DNA of 64,000 bases from Brachionus plicatilis (lineage: Eukaryota > Rotifera > Eurotatoria > Ploima > Brachionidae), in the NCBI GenBank assembly GCA_010279815.1, contig QEOQ01000508.1, positions 5,861,770-5,925,769 of the forward strand, read 5' to 3'. Positions 55,206 to 64,000 of this stretch are shown piece after piece (position 1 is the stretch's first letter; each line of letters starts with the position of its first letter). The notes below the pieces were generated by a model, which saw nothing but the letters and a program-made list of their open reading frames with translations, was not told the DNA's origin and ran no database searches. Both the position numbers and the translations under genes were made by a program.

Positions 55206-57835
55206 TGCCCAGCTGATTTAGTTCTACACCAATTGGTGTCTCTCCTTCTCAAACACTTTACTCTCAATTATAAAAGAAAAATTTAAATAAAATCTAAAAA
55301 GGTAAACTTTAAACACTATTTTTGAAGTCTTCCAGGTAGAATGAGTCCTACGATACGGTTTGATTCATTTGATTTAAAAAAATTCAGAAATAAAACAAAT
55401 CTGGTTTTATAGCAAAAAGACTGCTTCTTATAAATTCATGTCCCCAAAAAGCATAGGGATTTGGAAATTTTAATTAATCAGAAAAAAATGATGAGGAACA
55501 AAATGCAAGCAAAAAATCACTTTTTTCGATTAATTAAAAATTTTTTAAAACGTTAACTAATTAAAATCATTGATCGAGAGACAGTGATCACAATTCTTAG
55601 TTTAAATGCCAGTTAGCTGGCATTGAATTGTAACTATAGTTACTTCTTTTATTTCGGGTATGAAAAGATGTTATTTCTGCCGAAAATGTTTCCAGAACAA
55701 TTGCAAAACTTTAATTAAAACAATGTCATTGGAGGCCATGTTAAATGAAACAAAAATGCTTATTTATTTTCTTTTATAAGTTAAACAAAAAAGTCTACTC
55801 TTAAACGGTTTCATTCGTAAATTTTCTGGAAAATTAAAAAAAATGCTAAATGCAATTAAGATTGGTTTTACATCAATATTGCATAGTATATTCATCTATG
55901 ATACCAACTATTAATGAAAATAAACAATGTTCTGTTGCCAATAACATACTTTAAAGGCCGGATTTATTTTAAATATTTTGCGACTTAAGTTAAATTGTTT
56001 TAAAATAGCAAAATAATGAAAATTGAATGTTCCTAAATTTGAGTAAAACTTAAAATATAATTGGAATAATCTCTAATTAAAGGTTTATTTCAATTAAAAT
56101 ACAGTATAGTGGTTTCTAATTCATAGTCTAATTTTTTTTTTCAAATTCACCTTTATTCTCTCAGAAAAAGTCTTTGTCCAAATACAGACATTATTATCAC
56201 ATTTTTTTAAACAAAAGTGAAAAAGGAAAATTTTTTAAATTTCTCTCTTTTGAAAAAAAGTTCTTGACGAAATTTCTTTATTAAAAATTCCTTTGTAAAA
56301 TTCAAATTTACATTAAAATTTTACAAAGTAAACAAATAATGTTTAATTTATCAAGTTTTTTATTTTAACATTTTTATTTCAATATTGGTAAATAAAAACT
56401 ATGGACTTTTGTGAAACTAAAACAAGTTCCTACATAAAAGAAAATAAAGAATCAAAAGGAATTGCTTTCGAGGATTCTTAATAAAAATTTTTTAAATGCA
56501 GAAAAGTTTGCTATTTTTTTTAATTACTATTTAAAAAAATCCAATCATAAAAATGGCACATTTATTAAAATTAAAATTTTTTTTAAGAATGAATTTTTGC
56601 TTGTTTGAAATTGAAATAATATTTTTTAATATTTTTTTTAAATATTAGCTTGTGAAAAAGACCCAGTTGATAACTCTATTTAATTGTTATTACTTTCAAA
56701 ATGAATGCTCTCTTTTTGTTAAATTATTATTAGTTTACAATTTAGACCCTCGTTAAAAGATATTAAGACTATTTTGATAGTATTTGAATATAAATATTTA
56801 ACACATTTTATCTCTCAAAAAATGATTTAAAATACAAATCAATTTTAAACTTTCTAAAAAATTGCTATTAAAATTTTCCTTTTTAAATTTTTTAAATTTA
56901 AATTTTTTTTTTATTTTAAACCATTTAAAATACTTCTGAGGACATTTTTCTAATTAAATTAATCAAAAATTTTTGTGAAATTTGAAATCTTACCTAAAAT
57001 TATTTTTTACCAGAATATTAATAATTATTAAAATTGCAAGAATTTTTTTGGGACTTAACTTTACTCTATTCCCTCGTTTGATTATGCTGCACCACAAGCT
57101 AAAACACGCTTTTGGAACATGCATCAAAGTACATCTCGCCCATGCTAAAACATTCTGATATAGTTTTAACATGTTAAAAAATTTTTTATTAAGAACGTAT
57201 GGTCAAACAGCATTATCACGGGTTTAGGAGCATTATCACTGAAATTCTAAGAGAAATTTTAAATCTGAATATTTTTTAAGAGAAAAAATAAAAAGCATTT
57301 TTTATGAATTTGGTGCAATTCCAAGAATTAAGAAAAAAAATTATTTCGATTTTTTTATTAACTAAAATTTGATTTCTGGTGCAGCATTGTTGCTGTAAAT
57401 TTTATTAAAAAGTAAAAAAAAATTTAAGGTTAATAAATCGATTTTATCGAAATTTAGAATTGATAAAATGAATAATTAAACAATATTTTTGTTTTGATTA
57501 TTTTTCTTGATTCTTGGTGCTCCACCAAATGCATAAATGAAAATTCTTTTTATTTTTGTCTTAAAATCACGTTTTTATCCTAGAAATTTTTTTAAAATCA
57601 TTTTGAAATATATTTGAAATTTTCCTAAATCATAAATCGTTGCTATTAAGATAAGAGGGTTTTTCTCTATTACAGTGCTAAAATAAGACAATTAAAATAT
57701 TGTTTTAACTTAAATTTAATTCGATTTTAATTTAATTTATTCAATTAAAATAATTAGTCCATGTGTAAATGAAAATTGCCTAGAGATCGAAAACTAAAAA
57801 AAAAAGCAAATTAAAAATAAGCGAAATTAAATCTA
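55206..57835. other. AT-rich intergenic DNA
   Basis: Holds the upstream regions of the MAP-like gene (left) and TMEM26 (right). A short open frame at 56990-57172 on the minus strand has no support. Apart from the hairpin at 55590-55631, nothing stands out. Confidence 0.45.
55590..55631. repeat. Short nested hairpin
   Basis: Perfect inner stem AATGCCAG - TTAG - CTGGCATT, enclosed by a second inverted pair ACAATTC/GAATTGT. It sits about 385 bases upstream of the MAP-like start codon. Confidence 0.7.
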
Positions 57836-58951
57836 ATGCTAAAATCTCAACTTTACGATCCATTTACTGATCCGCAACGACCTGAGTTTTACAATGAAAA
57901 AACTTTACGAAAGAACACTATAATAAATATACCAAATTCAGGAAGTTTTAAATCATATAATTCAAAATTTTGTATTTCAATTAAATCAATACTATGTCGT
58001 CTGCTAATGATTTCTTACTCAATGTTTCTAATTATTGAAACCACTGTTTTATTTGAAGAAAATCTATTACTTTTAAATATACTTTTTCTTTTCTTAATAT
58101 TAGCCGATGGGTTTGTTGTCATTTTCAAGAGAAAAGGCTTAGAAGATAGATGGTGTTGTTTATCAATTCTGTATTTCATTTGCGCCATTTCAACTCCTTT
58201 TTGGATAATTGAAATCAATCATGGCATTTTCCTTTCTCTCCAAATTTTCAATCCAGATTTCATGCACCATTTTGATCACCATTACAGACCTTTAAAAGAT
58301 TCCGATGTAGTTTTAACAAAAGGATCACTAAGAACAGGTGAACAATTTGACACTGACACAGATTGGTTAAACATATCCAAAAAAGAGGTGTATTCTTCAA
58401 TGCTAGAGAAACATGAAGCATTATTTTGTCTGACCCTTATGATATGCAGGGTTTTTATACCACAAGCAACTCTGACATGGGGAGCTATTAGCAGCTTGGT
58501 TGAGTTTTCTTTCAATACAATTTTCGATATTTATTCTACTATAAATATGTGCAGGGATCCGCGAGTAAATTTGTCGTATAAAATTAGAATAGCTGGAGTT
58601 TTGGTAAGTAATGGAGCACTGCTACCGATTTCGTTAAACATTTTTCCTGATTCTCAGTCTTTCGATGGACCGAAAATTTCACTTTTAAGAAAAATAACTG
58701 ATAATTTTTATTTTCGTTTTATTATTCAAATTGTTCTAGCTGATTTACCTTTTTTATTGCTTCGTTTGGTCGTTTTACACAATCTAAAATACGTCAAAAA
58801 AGAAATGTATTATTTAATAGCTAAACAAATAATAATCATTTTCGTCAAAATCATGGTTATGATCTACAATTTTGTTACCAATTTTATTTCATCAAATAAT
58901 TTAAGAGAAATAGATGCAATGAATAACCTGACTAAGTATAAAATTTTTTAA
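57836..58951 (+). CDS. TMEM26: TMEM26-like multi-pass membrane protein (intronless)
   Basis: 371 residues, close to the usual length of about 370. Predicted membrane segments lie at about 45-70, 75-95, 105-130, 195-215, 245-265, 290-315 and 325-350. Family-like stretches, by recall, include FKRKGLEDRWCCLSILYFIC, STPFWIIEINHG, EALFCLTLMICRVFIPQATL and QIVLADLPFLLLRLVVLHNL, matching the TMEM26 RW.LLP and D.PFL..RL blocks. A hydrophilic loop (about 130-185) has His-rich MHHFDHHYRP. The molecular function of the family is not established. The single exon contrasts with the multi-exon vertebrate gene, so retroposition or intron loss is possible. The start is the first ATG after an A/T-rich leader. 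Confidence 0.75.
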   Translation: MLKSQLYDPFTDPQRPEFYNEKTLRKNTIINIPNSGSFKSYNSKFCISIKSILCRLLMISYSMFLIIETTVLFEENLLLLNILFLFLILADGFVVIFKRKGLEDRWCCLSILYFICAISTPFWIIEINHGIFLSLQIFNPDFMHHFDHHYRPLKDSDVVLTKGSLRTGEQFDTDTDWLNISKKEVYSSMLEKHEALFCLTLMICRVFIPQATLTWGAISSLVEFSFNTIFDIYSTINMCRDPRVNLSYKIRIAGVLVSNGALLPISLNIFPDSQSFDGPKISLLRKITDNFYFRFIIQIVLADLPFLLLRLVVLHNLKYVKKEMYYLIAKQIIIIFVKIMVMIYNFVTNFISSNNLREIDAMNNLTKYKIF

Positions 58952-59144
58952 AATAAATATTTTGATTTCAATGATTAATTTTTGGTACTGCATTAATTTG
59001 GGGTCCTGCTAAAACACTGACCCACAAATTTTCTCTATAGTTTTTGAGATATTTATATCTAAATAAAAGACCTCAGATATTTCGAGAATCGAATTTTAAA
59101 ATTCTAAATTTCCAGCCTCGTTAAAAGATATCAAAACTGCTGTA
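58952..59144. other. TMEM26 3' flank
   Basis: AATAAA at about 58953 just after the stop could be the polyadenylation signal. Confidence 0.45.
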
Positions 59145-59480
59145 GGAGTTGTGAAGTTCGTTTCAATTAGATCTTTTCAATTCCAGAAAAACTAAAATAA
59201 CTTTTTTACTATAAAGAATAATTTAGTTCTGTAAAATGCCTAATGTTTAAGCAACTTTGCTTAATCCGAAAATATATGTCTGCTAAAACTCTGCAATGTA
59301 TTTGCACAGTTGATTAGAATACTTTTTAATGACGTGCAAAATGCAGAAAATTGCAGAGTATTTTGCAGACCAAATTTGCTTATAATTAAGCATCTTCTAG
59401 AAGTAAATTATCTCTTTTAAAAAAGTTATTCAAATTTTTCTGAATTGAAATGATCGAATTGAAATCAACTTCACAGCCCC
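59145..59480. mobile_element. Foldback MITE B, copy 2
   Basis: Inverted relative to the copy at 25764-26125 and alignable end to end. Ends GTGAAGTTCGTTTCAATTAG (left) and the complement of AATTGAAATCAACTTCACAG (right). Inner words TTGCAGAGTATTTTGCAGAC and GAATACTTTTTAATGACGTG are shared. Confidence 0.85.
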
Positions 59481-59650
59481 TTAATAAATACTTCAGTTGA
59501 ATAAATGTCTTCAATTGTTCCCCAATCAAAATAGCGTAGGTTCGTGAGGAATCATGCTTAGTTGCATAAAAATCAACTGTAGTTATTATTGTTATTATTA
59601 TTATTATAATCAGTTAATTACCATCAATAATATTTCTTATCATCTAATTA
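59481..59650 (-). repeat. Dispersed repeat C, copy 2, between two MITE B ends
   Basis: Inverted copy of 52929-53087. It lies exactly between a complete MITE B and a third MITE B terminus (59652-59698), suggesting insertion into, or joint mobilisation with, family B. Confidence 0.85.
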
Positions 59651-59651
59651 A

Positions 59652-59698
59652 GTTTTTCTGAATTGAAAAGATCGAATTGAAACGAACTTCACAACCCC
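59652..59698 (+). repeat. Additional MITE B right end
   Basis: TTTTTCTGAATTGAAAAGAT...CACAACCCC, the same terminus as the complete copy 170 bases upstream. Confidence 0.8.
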
Positions 59699-60484
59699 CC
59701 TGCTGTGATAGTATTTGAATTTAAATATTTCCTTTCGATTCAGAATTTTCTAAGCTTTTGATCAACTATTTTTTTTACCTAAAAAATATAAATAAAATTT
59801 TCAATTGAAAAAATATGTTCCTGCTCTAAAAGTATGGATTTGACTGAATCATCTACTTCAGTACTTAATGTACAAAATCCATTCATCGAATGGGAATGAG
59901 AATGAACCTGAAAAATGCAAACATGGAAGACCAAATAAAATTACTGCAGGTTCTTCAGATACAATCAATAAAAAATATTAAGAAGGTGCAAAATCACCAA
60001 AAAAGACGTGATTTTTTTTGTATTGTTTGTCTTTGCTAAAAATGATTATCTTTTCTAAACAACTTTTATCTATTTTTTTATTTTTTTTAACTAATCTTAT
60101 TCAAATAAAATATCTACTAGAAAAGAAAATTATCTACAACTAGAAAATATACCCAAATGCTTTTGACAGCCATTCATTACATTCATTTTCAAAATCGTTT
60201 TTGATTTAAAAGTAAAATGTAAAAAAATGGTACCAAGGGGAAAAAGCTCAATTAGTTTTAATAATTCTATTTTTTGTATAAAGAAGTTTTAGAGCACATT
60301 AGAAATCTGGTAAAGTAGCATAAGCAAAGAAGGTGCTAGAAAAGACATATCTTTGTATTTTTTTTTTAATTACATTTGTAATATACAAATTTAATTAATA
60401 TTGTAAGAGTTGAAAATTTGTTTTGTAAATTATTTTAACAAAAAAATGGAAGAAATTATTCAATATTAGTCTTATCAAATAAGA
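59699..60484. other. AT-rich spacer
   Basis: Short low-complexity reading frames only. A phrase near 59880-60000 (Lys/Asn-rich) looks coding-like but has stops. Confidence 0.4.
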
Positions 60485-61035
60485 AAGGTTCCAGAAATTC
60501 AAAACTTAAGTACTATCTGAATTTCTAATTTTTGATTTAAAATTCGTAAATTACGCCCTTTGAAACCCTAGATTTCATTTTTTTTTTGGAGGACAAAAAA
60601 AAAAAAATTATAGCCAGGTGTCTAAAAAGAACTAACCCTTTAAAAAGTTGTAGATCTTCCAGACTCAATTACTCAAAGATAAAATTAAAATCTTTTTTAA
60701 AATTATATATATTCTGAAAGAGCATAAAATTTTCTACACCCTGTTATATAGTTTTGTTTGAAAAAAAGGGTGTGCCAATTTTTATTATTGAAAAAAAGCC
60801 AAAAAGAATACTTTTTTACAGTTTAATCGTATGTAGTCCCAGGGATTACTTAATAAACCAATTTTTTTTTTAAACAAAACGTTCAGAATTTTGTCTAGTT
60901 GTCCCTAGTTATAAATTTTTTTTTTGTCCTCCAGAAAAAAAATGAAATCTAGGGTTTCAAAGGACTTAGTTTACGAATTTTAAGTCAAAAATTAGAAATT
61001 CAGATAGTACTTAAGTTTTGAATTTCTGGAACCTT
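60485..61035. mobile_element. Foldback element with ~120-base inverted ends
   Basis: The left end AAGGTTCCAGAAATTCAAAA and onward (ACTTAAGTACTATCTGAATT, CCCTTTGAAACCCTAGATTT, GGAGGACAAAAAAAA) recurs in inverted order at 60915-61035. The centre of about 310 bases is unrelated. No target duplication or coding. Confidence 0.88.
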
Positions 61036-61878
61036 AGCTCGAAATTTTTAATAATTTTCTTTGATATGTTGGTTTTCAAAGATCTTGATTTTTTGTAGCT
61101 GTAATTTAATTCATAATAATTTTAAAAAAACGCAGGGTTCCTCCTTTCTAAACATGAAAGATAAAGAAGAACAATTCTCTAAGGAACTTTTTTTTGTGAT
61201 TTAACTTTTCATTTAAATCATTAAACTCTTTGGAGAGAAGATTCAAAAACATGGCAATCTTCATTATATAATTTTTTATCTATAAATTTTTAATTTGATT
61301 TTTTATGGAAATATAACACCGCAAAAAAATAAAATTTTAACTCAATTTTGACAAAATTGACATCGAATTTTGAATAAGCATATCAATTAATTAAAAAACT
61401 AAATCTCTTTTTAAAATAAAATATAAAATAAAATTTATGGTCAACTAATAAAAATTTAAACCAATTAATTAAAACACTTTCAAACAATATACAATTAATT
61501 AATGATCTGCTAAAATAACGATTATTTAGTTTTTTTGATTTTTATTTTTCTCTTTTTTCTTTTAAATTAGAACTTATTTTGAATATCTATTTTATAAAAG
61601 ATCGAAATTAACTGAAATTTTACAATAAAATAAAATGACCATTTCAAAATTATAGCTTTCAAGTTCAGAACGATAAATTAATTTTAGACTAGGTCAATTG
61701 ATAGTTAAAATATTGTATTCTTTCTGGAATTTGTTAAATTTTTATTAAATTTTTGTCCTCTAAAAATAAAAAATGTCCTCCTCTTTGACCAGGGAAAATG
61801 AATCATCTAAATTTATTTTTTGATGCATTTAAGGAACTAAAACAAAATGATTCTTTTATTATTTCAGGTTTTTAATTC
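61036..61878. other. AT-rich spacer
   Basis: Nothing recognised. Confidence 0.45.
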
Positions 61879-62640
61879 CATAAATTCACATTTGATGATA
61901 TTAAAAAGGCTTTGGAAGAATTACCCTCTTCTAGCTCACCTGGTTTCATTGGAATACACTCAATAATTTTGAAAAGTCTTCCTGAGATATGTATTCCCAC
62001 TCTACATATACTCTTTAATGAATGCCTTAATTTGAAGAGTATTCCAGACGACTGGAAATTAGCTTTAGTAAACCCTTTATACAAGAATAAAGGTGATAGA
62101 TCAGATATTAATAACTATAGGGCTTTAACTGTTTTATCGCCAATTTCGAAAATATTTGAAAAACTTTTGGCGAAGCAGATAAGCTTTTATTTAAGTCAAA
62201 CAGTATTTATTTTAAAGGTCAGCATGGTTTTAGATCTGGACATTCCTGTCAAACGGCTGTACATTAGTATAACGTATCAACGTATAATCACTAAGGTATC
62301 CTGTCAAATGGATACCTTAGTGATTTAAATTCCGCGAGAGAGAATAAATTAACAACTCTTTCCTTATTTATTCACTTTATAAAAGCCTTTGATGTGATAG
62401 ATTCTAATCTTCTTCTTTAAAAACTGTTCCACTATAGCTTTAATAATGAGTCCTCGGGCCTCCTTTCTAATTTTACAAATAGATCACAAATAGTTGGCTT
62501 GGGTAAAGAAAATTCAAAACCTGTAACTCTTGAATAAAGAGTTTCACATGGGTTAGTTTAAGGCCCTCTACTTTTTCTAATTTTTTTGAATGACCTTACT
62601 TTTCTTTTAAAGAAATTTAGTAAGGTGCGCGTCATTCAAT
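61879..62640 (+). pseudogene. Non-LTR reverse transcriptase pseudogene (fingers to palm)
   Basis: It begins HKFTFDDIKKALEELPSSSS, PGFIGIHSIILKSLPEIC, then DDWKLALVNPLYKNKGDRSD, INNYRALTVLSPISKIFEKL (RT domains 1-2). It continues in other frames: GQHGFRSGHSCQTAVH, LSLFIHFIKAFDVIDSNLL, LTNRSQ-like FTNRSQIVGLG, a degraded VSHGLV-GPLLFLIFLNDL. Several stops and at least two frameshifts are present. The FADD motif is not reached. It could be the missing RT half of the family whose endonuclease is at 36.8-39.8 kb. Confidence 0.85.
62286..62325. repeat. Perfect 16-bp palindrome inside the RT pseudogene
   Basis: AATCACTAAGGTATCC, eight-base loop TGTCAAAT, GGATACCTTAGTGATT. It lies at the place where the RT frame breaks, so it may be a templated inversion that disrupted the gene. 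Confidence 0.9.
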
Positions 62641-63189
62641 ACGTATCGATATTACTTTTTCCCAGATATCTATATATCATTTTGTAGAGAAAAAAATTCT
62701 AAGATCAACATTATATATCATTTTATAGGTTTCTTAAATTATAAAGGAGATATAAGGCTTTAAAAAATTTTTTGGCTTTTAGAGTATATTCGATAAATTC
62801 GAATATCTTAGGGTTGGTAAATGCGATTTACAAATTTTTTTTTTTAATTTTTACCGAAAAATGGTTATTTTATTAGATACTGGATTTGGCTTCGACAAGT
62901 TCAATTTTTTGTGTCCACAATCGTCCTTGACCCTTATTTTTTTGACCAATACCCTGAAGTATCCTTTTCATGGTAGGTCCTATAATCTTAAAACTAAAAA
63001 ATTTAAATTCCTTTGTAATTTTTACATATGGCGACCGAATTTTTTTTATTTTCATTTTTATTTCTCTTAAAAAAGGGGTCAAAATGAGGCATTTTAAAAA
63101 AATTGAAAAAAATAAAGTTAATTGAAATTTTTAATCAAAATTTGTATCAAAATCTTTTTTTTTTTTTTAAATTTTTTTGGGGGGTATTC
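62641..63189. other. AT-rich spacer
   Basis: Two similar words (TATATATCATTTTGTAG and TATATATCATTTTATAG, about 50 bases apart) near 62670-62730; otherwise nothing. Confidence 0.4.
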
Positions 63190-63750
63190 GACCATGTTGA
63201 TCACGAATTTGAACTTTGTTTTGGTCAAAAATCAAACAATTAAAATCAACAGACAGAATGTTATCATTCTCTTTAATGACATTATTCTATCAGAACTCGC
63301 CTGAGAATTTAAAAGATAGCCTAATCAAAAATGACTCGAGAAATCTAAGCTACAATTTAAAGAAAAGTGCGAACCTGATTGAACCAATGGCAAAAACCAA
63401 CAGAGGTAAAAAACGTTTGGATTTTTTTATTCTAGATTAATAAATAGCTTTGTGATCAAAAGATCAATGCTGAATTATGCAACATTCAAGCTATCAATTT
63501 ACAATAATATCAAGTTGATCATTATTGACTTTATAAAAAAATTGAAAAAATTTGGTTTAAATTTATCAATGCTTTTTTGTTTTCATAAAAAATAATTAAT
63601 TTTTTTTTTGTAATTTTTTAAAAATCTTTATTTTAAATATTAAAAAATTTTATTAAAATTAAATAAATGAAGTGCTAATCAATCGACTACGATAAGGGCA
63701 CTAGCCTGTTGATTAACCTTGAAATTGAAATTGAACTTAACAAAAAAAAC
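63190..63750 (+). pseudogene. 3' end of another non-LTR retrotransposon
   Basis: Frame-shifted coding remnant: NSPENLKDSLIKNDSRNLSY, NLKKSANLIEPMAKTNRGKK, then in another frame RLINSFVIKRSMLNYATFKL ending in TAA near 63591. The Y-N-L-(K/R)...(P)...KTN-x-G-K/R pattern is typical of the C-terminus of non-LTR ORF2 proteins. The sequence closes at about 63725-63740 with GAAATTGAAATTGAA, a simple-repeat tail. The RT core is absent. Confidence 0.6.
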
Positions 63751-64000
63751 ATGAAGCAACACGTTTCCAAGTTTTGCTACAGGAAAAGTTTTCTCTTGAA
63801 TAGAGTTGTAGATAATTCTGTCATAAAATAAAAATATATGAACAAAAGAATGACTCAAAAAATTCTCAAAGGGTAAGATCTAATCATGATTAGTATCTTA
63901 GCAAGCAAAGATTTGCTTTACAGTTAATCTGTCATTGATGATTATTGCTATTTTTATTGTAGTTTAAAGTTAGATTTTATTTCAATCTTTAGAAATCTCA
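63751..64000. other. Window end, no feature
   Basis: AT-rich sequence without a recognisable element. Confidence 0.45.

Noticed and set aside
63122..63304. 60-residue ORF rich in Ile/Phe
   Set aside because: Mostly low-complexity T-run translation overlapping a better non-LTR C-terminal frame.

Overview
This is an AT-rich animal nuclear DNA window. The reasons are a replication-dependent histone H2B gene with a metazoan-type 3' stem-loop, spliced genes with GT/AG introns from tens of bases to over 5 kb, and recognisable animal genes (Integrator subunit 7, FBXL6, a cationic amino acid transporter, TMEM26, a tau/MAP-type microtubule-binding protein). Many decayed DNA transposons and non-LTR retrotransposons fill the space between them. 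The compact genes, very low GC and TE types would suit a small invertebrate such as a monogonont rotifer. That is inference; no species-diagnostic sequence was identified.

Layout. 1-74: end of an unidentified gene. 1374-1791: histone H2B and its stem-loop. 1.98-4.6 kb: a long-inverted-repeat MITE, an orphan exon, dispersed repeats and palindromes. 4765-4938: a 57-residue ORF. 6.7-7.8 kb: 5'-truncated non-LTR retrotransposon. 8286-10537 (minus): six-exon FBXL6. 10.5-18.1 kb: mostly empty AT-rich DNA with exon-like islands and a possible tRNA-derived SINE. 18.1-19.35 kb: degenerate tandem array. 19830-27627: a GC-rich, N-myristoylation-motif ankyrin protein gene whose 5.35-kb intron holds several MITEs and a Tigger-like element. 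28672-29633: piggyBac-type element with TTAA target duplication. 32189-34068: four-exon SLC7 transporter. 34.6-39.8 kb: TE-rich stretch (SWIM fragment, Tigger-like element, broken coiled-coil ORF, and a non-LTR endonuclease interrupted by a hAT element). 41.0-42.7 kb: GGAAT-like palindromic satellite, a MITE and dispersed repeats. 43496-51768: a small PH-like gene head-to-head with ten-exon INTS7. 54623-55205 (minus): two-exon tau-like MAP gene. 57836-58951: intronless TMEM26. 59-64 kb: more MITEs, a foldback element and two decayed non-LTR fragments.

The host genes are unrelated housekeeping or signalling genes (chromatin, snRNA processing, ubiquitin ligation, transport, cytoskeleton). No operon-like pathway is visible and I found no convincing undescribed molecular system. 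The more unusual items are the GC-rich ankyrin gene in a very AT-rich setting, the minimal tau-like protein, and the density of palindromic non-autonomous elements, several represented by copies at more than one place in the window. Gene models were assembled by eye from splice sites, reading phase and remembered family resemblance; no search was run.
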